From: Chitinispirillales bacterium
GTDB taxonomy: Bacteria > Fibrobacterota > Chitinivibrionia > Chitinivibrionales > Chitinispirillaceae
DNA: 50,662 nt
Direction: 5' to 3'
NCBI GenBank assembly: GCA_031281225.1
Contig: JAITFQ010000118.1
Location: forward strand, 1-50,662
The translations under genes were made by a program, and so were the position numbers. How positions within the stretch are numbered: the first letter of the stretch is position 1; each line of letters starts with the position of its first letter. This document shows, one piece after another, positions 9,106 through 17,141 of the stretch. Below the pieces are notes generated by a model. The model searched no databases. It was given only the letters and a program-made list of their open reading frames with translations, and had not been told where the DNA came from.

Positions 9106-9909
9106 TTATAATCCGAGCAGGCCGCAAGCGTTTTTATAAAAGATTACTTCTATCTCTTTATCGGTCAGCCCGCTTCGCCGTATCCACTCCACGCTTTCCT
9201 TTTGATCGTACCACGGCGAATCGCTTCCGAACAGGATTTTATCGCACCCGTGTTTCCGGCACAGTTTTACAAATTTTTCAGGCGGCAGCAGCCGGTATAT
9301 GGCGGATGTGTCGAGGAATATGTTTATCCCCGCTAAAACATCCATAACGTCGTCCCACACCATCCACCCGCCCATGTGCGCCGCGACCATTTTTAGCCGC
9401 GGAAAATTTTCGTGTACCTTGCGTATCGCGGGCGGCAGGGCGTGGTCGTTGGTGAACGGGCCGGGGTCTTTTCCGGAATGGAGCACTACTATTAGCCCCG
9501 ACGACGCCAATTTTTCGTACATCGGAAAATATTTTGGGTCGTCGATATAGAAGTATTGATATTCGGGGTGCATCTTGATTCCCCGTATTCCGTTATCAAC
9601 CATAAAATTGATTTCTGCCTCAAAATCATCTAACTCCGGGTGCAGCGACCCGAACTGTATCATTCCCGGAAACTTGCTGTCCGCGCAGCCCTTGCTGATT
9701 GTCCGCACCTGCGTGGGCTTCGTGGCGACCGCGAGCGTGACCGACATGTCGATTCCGGCTGTGCGCATGCTCTCCGTGAGGCCGTTTGCCGTCCCGTCGG
9801 TGTAGTTTTTCATTGTGACGGTCGGTGCGGCGTTTTCGATAAGTCTCAATATTGCCCGCGGCGCGAGGTCAGGCGGGAAGAAGTGGGTATGAAAGTCTAT
9901 TATTTTCAT
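9106..9909 (-). CDS. amidohydrolase-family TIM-barrel hydrolase
   Basis: This 267-aa protein shows the amidohydrolase_2 pattern: DFHTHFF at residues 4-10 (metal ligands), GIKMHPEYQ in the middle, a strand-end histidine in VVLHSGKDPG, VAAHMGGW, and the late ILFGSDSPW aspartate. These residues bind one or two metal ions. The substrate cannot be told; related enzymes act on decarboxylation or hydrolysis of small carboxylates. It starts 30 bases after csrA, so it is probably the third gene of fliW-csrA-amidohydrolase. A link to motility is not evident. Confidence 0.82.
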   Translation of the reverse strand: MKIIDFHTHFFPPDLAPRAILRLIENAAPTVTMKNYTDGTANGLTESMRTAGIDMSVTLAVATKPTQVRTISKGCADSKFPGMIQFGSLHPELDDFEAEINFMVDNGIRGIKMHPEYQYFYIDDPKYFPMYEKLASSGLIVVLHSGKDPGPFTNDHALPPAIRKVHENFPRLKMVAAHMGGWMVWDDVMDVLAGINIFLDTSAIYRLLPPEKFVKLCRKHGCDKILFGSDSPWYDQKESVEWIRRSGLTDKEIEVIFYKNACGLLGL

Positions 9910-9939
9910 GGGGGGTGCCTTTGGTTTAACGGTTTTTAC

Positions 9940-10182
9940 TTATTTGCCCGTATTTTTCAGCATCCCCGCGATTGCGAGCAGGCCGTCTTCATGCACGGAC
10001 TCTTCGCTTGCGGCTTTGTTTGCGGCCAATATGCGCTGGTATACCTCTTCGCGGTTTACGGCTATGTGCCTTGGCGCGTCTATACCGAGTTTGACTTGGC
10101 GGTTGTCGATGTCTATGATCTTTATCGTTATGTTACCGTCGATGCGGATCATCTCTTCTTTTTTGCGCGTTAGTACCAGCAT
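9940..10182 (-). CDS. csrA: carbon storage / translational regulator CsrA
   Basis: The 80-aa protein has the full CsrA signature: MLVLTRKKEEMIRI, then IDIDNRQVKLGIDAPRHIAVNREEVY with the RNA-contact arginine (Arg45 region). CsrA dimers bind GGA motifs in mRNA leaders and block ribosome access. The C-terminal tail after residue 55 is longer than in E. coli, which fits the FliW-regulated group where the tail helps FliW binding. Its ATG overlaps the fliW stop by one base (TGATG), so the two are translationally coupled. A likely target leader is upstream of flagellin at 49019. Confidence 0.97.
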   Translation of the reverse strand: MLVLTRKKEEMIRIDGNITIKIIDIDNRQVKLGIDAPRHIAVNREEVYQRILAANKAASEESVHEDGLLAIAGMLKNTGK

Positions 10183-10604
10183 CAGTTACTCTTTCTTATG
10201 ATAGGGTCCTGGGTGCTGTAGCGTTCGTCCTCAATTAGCGCCTGCTTGCCAATCCTTGCGGACTTGTTGAAAACGATGGGGCCGGCGAGATTAACAGTAG
10301 ACTCTACGGGATTTCTCCCGATTGTTACTATCGTGTACAGCACCAGGTCGTGGATGTCCTTTATTTTCAACTCCGCCAGTTGCTCCTTGGAAATCTTTGG
10401 GCTGTAGTCGGGGATGAAAATCAGCGGGTTTATTATCGCGAACCGCAAATTGACGCCGTCTACGCACGCAAGCCACGAAAACGGCTCGCACTGCGGCATG
10501 GGGACTATCACAAAGCGTGTGTGGTTCTCAAATCCGGGTATTCCGTCCGGAAACGTGATAACGTCATCGGGCGAAAAGACCAAATTCTCAAAAAAATCCG
10601 CCAT
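10182..10604 (-). CDS. fliW: flagellar assembly factor FliW
   Basis: FliW binds CsrA and relieves repression of flagellin; free flagellin in turn binds FliW, giving a homeostatic switch. I place the start at 10604, where AAAGAGGA precedes ATG and the product (140 aa) begins MADFFENLVFSPDDVITFPDGIPGF, typical of FliW. The open frame runs back to 10679 but those residues are atypical. Conserved pieces include FPDGIPGFE, F.WL and the C-terminal NLAGPIVFN. It is coupled to csrA by a TGATG overlap. A sigma-70-type promoter lies upstream. Confidence 0.95.
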   Translation of the reverse strand: MADFFENLVFSPDDVITFPDGIPGFENHTRFVIVPMPQCEPFSWLACVDGVNLRFAIINPLIFIPDYSPKISKEQLAELKIKDIHDLVLYTIVTIGRNPVESTVNLAGPIVFNKSARIGKQALIEDERYSTQDPIIRKSN

Positions 10605-10639
10605 AAAAACATCCTCTTTGTTGGTAACAATATCAACTG

Positions 10640-10669
10640 AAAATAGTTTATTGCGCGGGCGTAAGTCAA
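10640..10669 (-). promoter_or_regulatory. predicted promoter of fliW-csrA
   Basis: On the minus strand TTGACT (10664-10669) and TATTTT (10640-10645) are separated by 18 bases, a fair sigma-70-type -35/-10 pair. The leader to the fliW ATG is about 30 bases and holds the AAAGAGGA ribosome site. Confidence 0.55.
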
Positions 10670-10846
10670 ATAAAATCAAAATTTTTTTGAAAACCGGCCA
10701 TGGGACAGTACGGCCATTGAATCTAGAACGTTTGACGGTATACCGGCTGGAACGCGGTATCTCTATGACTTGTCTTCCCCGCGGGGGCGGGTGTAAATTA
10801 AAAATACAACTTTCACCCTCACCATCAATTATATTATAGCGTTGAT

Positions 10847-12904
10847 TTGTACCATTACCGTGGAGGGATTATCGCTACCGCAATTCAATCAATACCGAGC
10901 AGTTTGGGCGCCGTTTACAGCAATATTCCGCGCTACCCGCAGCGTTTGGGGGTGGAGGAGTTTTGGCGGGCGGCTTATCCGGCCATGTATGTGGCGCGGC
11001 AGATGGATGTCCGGTTCAAGGAGCTGTTCCGCAAGGGGCTGGTTAAGGGGACGGTTATCTTAGTAAGCGGGAACGAGGCAAGCTCGGTGGGGATGACTAT
11101 GCCGTTTCGGCCGGGGAAAGACCCCGTCGCCCTTCTGCACAGGAACCTGGCCTCCCATCTCCTTTTGGGCTGTTCGCCCCAGGCGGCTATCTGCCAGTAT
11201 ATGGCAAACGCGCAAAGCCCCACGCACGGCAAGGAGGGCAACGTCCACTTCGGCGACGCGGCAAACCTGCGGTTTCCGATGCTCAGCCACTTGGGCGGGA
11301 TGCTCGCCGTCGCGGTGGGCGGGGTATGGTCGGCGCGCAGGAACGGGGAGGACGCGTACGGGCTCACGGTGATCGGCGACGGGGGGAGCAGCACCGGGCA
11401 GTTCCACGAATCGCTCAACATGGCGTCGGTCAACAAGGTGCCTGTTGTATTTATTATAGAGAATAACGGGTACGCGTTCTCTACGCCGGTTAAGCAGCAA
11501 TACAACTGCCGGACGCTGTCGGAGCGGGCGGCGGGGTACGGTATACGGGGGCGCACCATAAACGGGCTCGACGCGTTTGAGGTGTACGGCGCGGTTATGG
11601 ACTCACTCGAACTTATGGCGAGCGACCCGCAGCCTGTATTGATAGAGAGCATGACGGTGCGGCTTGAGGGCCACGCCGTTTACGACAACGCCGAGTATAT
11701 ACCCGACGAGCTGAAAGCGGAAAATCTGGCCAAAGACCCGCTGAAGTTCGCGCGCGCCGCCATCATAAAGAATTGCGGTATCCGCGACGCTGAGCTGTCG
11801 TCGATAGAAACGAATTTGCAGGCGGAGCTTGACGAGGAGGTGCGCAAGGCGCTCGACATCGGACGCCCCGACGCGGTGTCTGTGCCGATGGAGGTATTCG
11901 CGCCCGCCGATTATCCCGCCATCAAGCCGTATTCCGCTAAAAATGTGCGCAATACCCACGCCATCAACACCGCGCTTGACCATATTTTGGCGGAGAACAG
12001 CGACGCTTTTGTTTGCGGGCAGGATGTTGGCAAGTACGGGTCGGCGTTTAAGACCTGCAAGGGGCTCATTGACCGTTTCGGCCCGCGGCGCGTGATTGAT
12101 ACGCCTATTTGCGAGGCGGGTACGGTTGGTTTCTGCCTTGGGGCCTCGCAGACCGGCAGCCGTCCGATAATGGAGTTTCAGTTCGCGGATTTTTCGACCG
12201 AGGCTGTGTCGCAGATCGGGCTAAACGCGGGAACATGGTTCTTCCGCGCCGACAGGCCCGCGCCGCTTCTTTTCCGCCTCCCTTGCGGCGGCGGGGTTAC
12301 GCTCGGCGCGTTTCACTCCGGCGAGTTTGAAGGATTGTGGTCACGCTTCCCCGGGCTTAAATTATTTTATCCCGTAACGCCGCAGGAGACTTACGAGGCG
12401 CTTATGCTTGGATTTTATGATCCGAACCCGTGCATTGTCTTTGAGCACAAGCTGCTTTACTGGGGCAAGCCGGGGGATATTGAGTTTGACGGCGGCTTGG
12501 ACAAAGCCTGCCGCCCGCGCAAATACGCGGAGGGCGGCGACATCACGATAATCGCGATGGGGGCGATGGTCGAGCAGGCGCTCGGCGCGGTGGAAAGCGG
12601 AAAGTATTCCGCCGACGTGTGGAATCCGTTTATATTAAACCCGCTTAATTTCGAGCCGATACTCGAATCTGTCCGCGCGACGGGCAGGCTCCTTGTCGTG
12701 CAGGAGTCGGGCGGGATTGCGGGGCTTGGGGATCATTTTATCTCCCTCGCGGTGAGGGAGTGTTTCTCGAAGCTCAAATGCGCGCCCGCGCTTGTGAGCG
12801 CGCCGGATATGCCGGTTCCGTTTGCCAAGGAGTTAGAGGTGGCGTTTTTGCCGGATCAGGGTGTGATAGGCCGTGCTATCGAAAAAATGATTGGAGATAA
12901 ATAA
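10847..12904 (+). CDS. fused alpha/beta 2-oxoacid dehydrogenase E1 component
   Basis: The product (up to 685 aa) joins an E1-alpha and an E1-beta chain. The alpha half has the thiamine-diphosphate motif GDGGSSTGQFHESLNMASVNK...NNGYAFSTP, preceded by HRNLASHLLLG. The beta half starts near residue 367 (RNTHAINTALDHIL) and holds CEAGTVGFCLGAS and the EFQFADF segment. It should decarboxylate a 2-oxoacid and reductively acylate a lipoyl domain; branched-chain 2-oxoacids are the best guess from sequence flavour. The lipoyl carrier is evidently the next gene, which overlaps it by one base (TAATG). No E2 acyltransferase or E3 is nearby. The start is uncertain: TTG at 10847 sits just after a -10-like TATATTATAG, while a GGAGGG at 10862-10867 has no canonical start after it. 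Confidence 0.88.
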   Translation: MYHYRGGIIATAIQSIPSSLGAVYSNIPRYPQRLGVEEFWRAAYPAMYVARQMDVRFKELFRKGLVKGTVILVSGNEASSVGMTMPFRPGKDPVALLHRNLASHLLLGCSPQAAICQYMANAQSPTHGKEGNVHFGDAANLRFPMLSHLGGMLAVAVGGVWSARRNGEDAYGLTVIGDGGSSTGQFHESLNMASVNKVPVVFIIENNGYAFSTPVKQQYNCRTLSERAAGYGIRGRTINGLDAFEVYGAVMDSLELMASDPQPVLIESMTVRLEGHAVYDNAEYIPDELKAENLAKDPLKFARAAIIKNCGIRDAELSSIETNLQAELDEEVRKALDIGRPDAVSVPMEVFAPADYPAIKPYSAKNVRNTHAINTALDHILAENSDAFVCGQDVGKYGSAFKTCKGLIDRFGPRRVIDTPICEAGTVGFCLGASQTGSRPIMEFQFADFSTEAVSQIGLNAGTWFFRADRPAPLLFRLPCGGGVTLGAFHSGEFEGLWSRFPGLKLFYPVTPQETYEALMLGFYDPNPCIVFEHKLLYWGKPGDIEFDGGLDKACRPRKYAEGGDITIIAMGAMVEQALGAVESGKYSADVWNPFILNPLNFEPILESVRATGRLLVVQESGGIAGLGDHFISLAVRECFSKLKCAPALVSAPDMPVPFAKELEVAFLPDQGVIGRAIEKMIGDK

Positions 12905-14229
12905 TGAGCGTAAATGTTTTCAAAATCGATATCTTCATCCCCGCGCAGGCTGCCGCGGAGACGGAAGCCATCATCACCAAGTGGCACGTTGCCGTGGGCG
13001 ATGAGTTCAAAAAAGGCCAGGTTATAGCGGAAGTGGAGAGCGCGAAGTCGGCGTTTGACTTCGAGGCGCCGTGCGACGGCAGGATAGAGAAACTGAACTA
13101 TCCCGACGGCGCGTCCGTTCCGTTTGAGAACCCTGTGGCGGAGATCACAACCGCCGACGAATCGATGCGTTCATGGGAGCGTTCCGCCGCGCCCGCCCCC
13201 GCCGTGGAGAGCGTCGAAATCCCCAAGATGACTATCGTCGCCGACAAGCTTGAGCCGTCTGTGCGGACGATAAGCCTTCTCGGTTTCGGAATATGCCTGC
13301 CCGACCGCGTCGTCAAGACGAGAGAACTGCTGACGGAATTTCCCGACGTTACCGAGGACTATATGTTCAAAGTGACGGGGATAAACGAGCGCCGCTGGGC
13401 CGCGCCGGATACCATACCGTCGGACATGGCCTACGAAGCCTCCAAAAAAGCGATCGAAAACAGCGGGTTAAAACCGTCGGATATCGACGCGATAGTCGTA
13501 TCGACGACCACGCCGGACATGGTGATGCCGTCGACCGCGTGTATCCTTCAAGGGAAATTAGGGATACGCGGCGCGCCCGCGTTTGACCTCAACGCCGCGT
13601 GTTCGGGCTGGCTCTACGCAATATCTGTGGCCAAGGGCCTGATCCTCTCCGGTATAGGGAAAAATATTTTGGTAACGGGCGTCGACATGCAGTCGCGGGT
13701 GCTTGATAAGAGCGACAAGGACACATACTTCCTCTTCGGCGACGGCGCCGGCGCGACCGTGCTGAGCGGCGTTGAGAAAGGCCACGTCATACAGGAGGAG
13801 ATATTGAGCGCCGACTCCATGGGCCTGCACATGGCGCGCCGCTGTTTCCCCGGCTACGAGGTCCCGGAGAACTCAAAAAATTTCGACCCGTGGCTCCGTC
13901 TCGACGGCAAGGCGCTTTTCAGGTTCGCCACAGAAAGTTTCTCGGCGATGGTGCGCGAGCTTGTCATCAAGAGCAAATGGACCCCCGAAGACGTACGCTG
14001 GGTAATTCCGCATCAGGCAAACGGTCGCATAATCAAAGCCGCAGCCCAAAAAAGCGGTGTGCCCTTTGAACGCTTCTATCTTAATATAGATAGAGTGGGA
14101 AACACCTCCTGCGCCAGTATTCCCATAGCCTTGTCTGAAATAGAAAACGGTTTACAGAAAAAAGACAAGATAATATTCTGTACTGTCGGGGCAGGCATAA
14201 CCGCCGCCGGGTTGTCGCTGGTTTGGTAA
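12904..14229 (+). CDS. lipoyl-domain / 3-oxoacyl-ACP synthase III fusion
   Basis: This 441-aa protein has an unusual architecture. Residues 1-85 form a lipoyl domain, with the modified lysine expected at Lys48 in EVESAKSAFDFEAP. An Ala/Pro-rich linker (about 86-119) follows. Residues 120-441 are a full KAS III (FabH-like) enzyme with Cys233 (NAACSG), His370 (IPHQAN) and Asn400 (GNTSCASI), so the triad is intact. A normal E2 would have a CoA acyltransferase domain in this place. The inference is that the acyl group made by the upstream E1 is carried on lipoate and transferred to the KAS III cysteine, then condensed with malonyl-ACP. The TAATG overlap with E1 implies equal synthesis. No ACP or reductase gene is adjacent. 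Confidence 0.9.
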   Translation: MSVNVFKIDIFIPAQAAAETEAIITKWHVAVGDEFKKGQVIAEVESAKSAFDFEAPCDGRIEKLNYPDGASVPFENPVAEITTADESMRSWERSAAPAPAVESVEIPKMTIVADKLEPSVRTISLLGFGICLPDRVVKTRELLTEFPDVTEDYMFKVTGINERRWAAPDTIPSDMAYEASKKAIENSGLKPSDIDAIVVSTTTPDMVMPSTACILQGKLGIRGAPAFDLNAACSGWLYAISVAKGLILSGIGKNILVTGVDMQSRVLDKSDKDTYFLFGDGAGATVLSGVEKGHVIQEEILSADSMGLHMARRCFPGYEVPENSKNFDPWLRLDGKALFRFATESFSAMVRELVIKSKWTPEDVRWVIPHQANGRIIKAAAQKSGVPFERFYLNIDRVGNTSCASIPIALSEIENGLQKKDKIIFCTVGAGITAAGLSLVW

Positions 14230-14325
14230 CGGTTTTGTTTATATTTTGATGCTGAGCAAGAAAGAATGAGCGGGCGCTATACATTTAGAATAATATATTG
14301 TTAAAACTTTAAAATCGGAGGAAAG

Positions 14326-14520
14326 ATGTCTGAGCGCACTATAAAATTCACCGACAAAAGTCAAATCAGTTCAATCTATGTTGACACGTTGGATTTGGCT
14401 TACGCCCGTTCGGACTGCGGCCCCAAAAACCCTAACCGCTCACCCAAAATCACCACGGAGGCCTTTTCAAAATCCGTGGATGATCTTATGAATCCGTTTT
14501 CAAAGGCGATAGAGGTTTGA
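14326..14520 (+). CDS. small hypothetical protein (64 aa)
   Basis: A strong ribosome site (CGGAGGAAAG) precedes the ATG. The product is hydrophilic, with no signal peptide, membrane segment or motif I recognise. It is separated by one base from the next gene (TGA-T-ATG), so the two form a translationally coupled pair. The size and order resemble an antitoxin-toxin or regulator-effector pair, but nothing in the sequence shows this. Confidence 0.6.
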   Translation: MSERTIKFTDKSQISSIYVDTLDLAYARSDCGPKNPNRSPKITTEAFSKSVDDLMNPFSKAIEV

Positions 14521-14521
14521 T

Positions 14522-15085
14522 ATGCAATGCAAGCAAAAAGAGTTTGAAAATGACCTTGGGCGCATGAGAGAAAAAATGGAGTGGCTTGCTCTGGTCTGGC
14601 TAAGGATTCGCTATGAATCGAATATACGCGATAGAGAACTATTTGAGTTAAACCCCGGTATATCGCATAAAGTTGTATACCACTACGCAAGAGATTTGCG
14701 CGTATTAAAGGATAGGTATCAGATAGATGATATGGCGCAGGCCCCTAAAATAGCCGGATTAATGGTAAATGCCATACTTAAATATCGCCCGTTGGTGCCG
14801 ATAGATACTTTGCAGGTAGGCATACACGAAAATACAATAAACGAGGTTTTCGCCATATATTTTGGGATATGTGTGTGTGCAAACTATATCCCTTGTGGGA
14901 CAGGGAATGGCGACATGAATACTTTTATATCCATGCCACGGTTTAAAGCATGGTTCGACAGATTTATATTTATACTGCGAGAGCGCAATTACACATCCGA
15001 ATCACTAATTATGACATTTGAAACACTATGCTTTTTTGTATTTCCCGCTAGTTTTGGTGAAGATGGAGTGCATGGTGAGCGATGA
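14522..15085 (+). CDS. hypothetical protein (187 aa)
   Basis: I do not recognise this protein by name. It looks cytoplasmic and mostly helical, with a basic/acidic N-terminal half and patches such as KIAGLMVNAILKYRPLVP, NEVFAIYFGICVC and ESLIMTFETLCFF. These suggest a compact helical bundle rather than transmembrane helices. It is coupled to the 64-aa gene upstream, and its 3' end overlaps the start of radC by about 14 bases in another frame. The three are probably co-transcribed. Base composition is more AT-rich than in the neighbouring KAS III gene, hinting at recent arrival. Confidence 0.6.
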   Translation: MQCKQKEFENDLGRMREKMEWLALVWLRIRYESNIRDRELFELNPGISHKVVYHYARDLRVLKDRYQIDDMAQAPKIAGLMVNAILKYRPLVPIDTLQVGIHENTINEVFAIYFGICVCANYIPCGTGNGDMNTFISMPRFKAWFDRFIFILRERNYTSESLIMTFETLCFFVFPASFGEDGVHGER

Positions 15086-15779
15086 TATGAAGAAAGTAGG
15101 CATTTCGGGAACCAGCGGCCACAGGGCGCGCTTGCTCGAAAGGTATATCAAAACCGGCATATCATCCCTTAATAATTACGAAATCCTTGAACTTCTGCTG
15201 ACATTCGCCCTCCCGCGCAAAGACACAAAACCCATCGCCAAACAGCTCCTGTCTCACTACGGCACCGTAAACGCCGTCGTCAACGCCCCGTTAGACGAAT
15301 TGTCCGATTTTAGCGGTTTGGGGCGCCGCTCCGCCGCGATTTTTACCCTCGTTAAGGATATGATGGCGTTTTGTCTAAATGAGGAGAGCATAAAAAAACC
15401 TGTAAGCACCCATCGCGGCGACATAGAGAAATACTTGCGCCTCAACCTCGGCCATCGCCGCGAGGAGTACGCCGCCGCGGTGTTTCTTGATGCTGCCGGC
15501 CATATAATCGGCACCGAGATCGTGGCGGAGGGGACGGTGAATCGCTGCGCTGTCTACCCGCGCACAATAATGGCCTCTGCCATGCGTTGCGGCGCCGCGT
15601 CGTTCATCTTCGCTCATAATCACCCGGCGGGGATTGTCACGCCGTCGGAAGGGGACTGGCAGGCGACGGAGCGGCTGATTGCGGCTGGAAAGTGCATGGA
15701 CTTGCCGCTTCTCGACCATATCATTATATCTAAGGACAAGATAGTAAGCCTGCGGGAGTTTGAGAGGTGGCCTATCTAA
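15072..15779 (+). CDS. radC: RadC-family JAB-domain protein
   Basis: The product (about 235 aa) has an N-terminal helix-hairpin-helix-like part (ELSDFSGLGRRSAAIF) and a C-terminal JAB/MPN domain. Metal ligands are in HNHPAGIVTPSEGDWQAT, preceded by EIVAEGTVNRCAVYPRTI. The family was named for DNA repair, but its role is not settled and many copies travel with mobile elements. The start is ambiguous between ATG 15063, ATG 15072 and GTG 15075; GGAG at 15065-15068 best serves the last two. It overlaps the previous gene, implying co-transcription. Confidence 0.9.
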   Translation: MVSDDMKKVGISGTSGHRARLLERYIKTGISSLNNYEILELLLTFALPRKDTKPIAKQLLSHYGTVNAVVNAPLDELSDFSGLGRRSAAIFTLVKDMMAFCLNEESIKKPVSTHRGDIEKYLRLNLGHRREEYAAAVFLDAAGHIIGTEIVAEGTVNRCAVYPRTIMASAMRCGAASFIFAHNHPAGIVTPSEGDWQATERLIAAGKCMDLPLLDHIIISKDKIVSLREFERWPI

Positions 15780-15784
15780 AATAG

Positions 15785-15871
15785 TCCGCCGCGCGCGTGT
15801 TCCGCAGGGCCTCGTGGCCAGTCGGTGGGGGAATACCGAGAGGCCGCCCTTTGAAACCGCATCGCGGCGGA
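15785..15871. other. strongly structured intergenic segment
   Basis: This stretch downstream of radC folds into nested stems: outer TCCGCCGCG/CGCGGCGGA (9 bp), middle GGCCTC/GAGGCC (15808-15813 with 15840-15845) and inner TCGGT/ACCGA (15822-15826 with 15835-15839). It may be a small RNA, a REP-type unit or a complex terminator. A short T-rich tract follows at 15873-15879. The remaining gap to 16526 contains a 42-codon unassigned frame (16175-16303), a C14 run and AT-rich DNA, but no gene I can support. Confidence 0.4.
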
Positions 15872-16275
15872 GTCATTTTTAGTTTGTTTCAAACACCAAA
15901 ATACGCTTCTTAACTATAATGATAGAGACTGTTACAGAAAAAATCAAGAGGTAAATTGATTTTTTTTAAAAAAAATAAAAATTTGACTCGTTGCGCTTCC
16001 ATCAATTATTTTTTATCGGATTTATCGGATTGATACCCCCGGCCCGTAAACTTCTATGGAATGGTAGGGTTTAGGGGATGGTACAAAACATATTTAGTGA
16101 TGGCGGGCGGTGTCCGTCAAAAATGTTGAAAACTGGAAAAAAACGTGTTCGCAGAGACAGGAACCAACGTAAACATGACCGCTAAAATTGCCCAAGCCGC
16201 GCTGATTACGCCGGTTGCGGTAATACGCGCACTATTGCGCAACGCCGGGCTTGCGCCCAAAACCCAGCAAAATTA

Positions 16276-16304
16276 CCCCCCCCCCCCCCAATATATGGTA
16301 TAGT
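16276..16304 (+). promoter_or_regulatory. C14 tract abutting a -10-like element
   Basis: Fourteen C residues (16276-16289) sit immediately upstream of AATATATGGTATAGT, which contains an extended -10-like TGG-TATAGT ending at 16304. The tract occupies the spacer and -35 position. It is followed 220 bases later by the lipoprotein gene at 16527. Promoter assignment is tentative. Confidence 0.3.
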
Positions 16305-16526
16305 CAGTACAAGACACCACTATATGTTGTGGTCTCGCGGTATGTATTTTATGCATACTGTCCGTATATCTCTAAATCCTGTACGTATATCCCGTACCCA
16401 TTTTCTACCGGCACCGGCCAGCAATCGCCCGCCAAACGGCAGCCAGTGCCAAATTTACTCTCGCAACAAATTATTTCGAAATATCTCAGTTTCATCTCTT
16501 TACACAAACATAAAAAGGAGTTTTTT

Positions 16527-17099
16527 ATGAGTATCAAAAAAGTTTTGTTCTGCTCAATCGTTGTTTCCGCTGTTGCCGCTGGGGTGATTTCTTGCGGGGG
16601 CGGCAAGGCAACCAATATTACTACTCTGACGGGTAATGAGGAAATCACCTCGCCAAGAACGGAGCTTCGTGATCTTGCCAACGAAAGGTTTGCAGACCAC
16701 TACGTTGGTATAGGGCAGGGAATTTCCGACAAGGAAGGTATCGCGTCGAGGATTGCCATGGCGAACGCACGGGCAGAAATCGCTGCCAACATGCAGGCGA
16801 GAATCAGTGAACAGTTGAAAAACGCTTCGCTGAACACCATAAATGACGAGGCTATAGAAACTACCATGCGCCGCCTTAATGAGGATGTTGAACAGTCTGT
16901 GATGAATTCCCGCACTCAAAAAGAGCGGATTCTGTACAATAGAGAAACCGGCAAATACACGGCTTATGTGTTGCAGAGCGTCTCGCAAGCCGACGCCAAC
17001 CGTGCGCTCAGAAACCGGATATCCGGCAATCAGGCCATTTATGACGCCACGGTTTCAAAAGCCCTTATGGACATTATTGACGCGGAGTTAGATAAATAA
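16527..17099 (+). CDS. LPP20-like lipoprotein
   Basis: I take the ATG at 16527, after AAAAAGGAG, as the start (190 aa). The N-terminus is a lipoprotein signal, MSIKKVLFCSIVVSAVAAGVISC, with lipobox V-I-S-C and Cys23 as the acylated residue. The mature part (FADHYVGIGQGISDKEGIASRIAMANARAEIAANMQARI) matches the LPP20 pattern, where xxG.G....A...A...A...L forms a helix. It is presumably anchored to the outer membrane facing the periplasm. It opens a set with the two genes downstream, both also of the LPP20/CsgG type. The exact role is unknown; such sets are often linked to cell-envelope or flagellar-basal accessory functions. Confidence 0.78.
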   Translation: MSIKKVLFCSIVVSAVAAGVISCGGGKATNITTLTGNEEITSPRTELRDLANERFADHYVGIGQGISDKEGIASRIAMANARAEIAANMQARISEQLKNASLNTINDEAIETTMRRLNEDVEQSVMNSRTQKERILYNRETGKYTAYVLQSVSQADANRALRNRISGNQAIYDATVSKALMDIIDAELDK

Positions 17100-17141
17100 C
17101 ATCTGAAACCAAAACCGGTACGGATAAATAAAGAGGAAAAA

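Noticed and set aside
16175-16303. 42-codon frame reading through the C14 run (MTAKIAQAALITPVAV...)
   Set aside because: No ribosome site, its end depends on homopolymer length, and no family is recognised; could be a relic but not supported.
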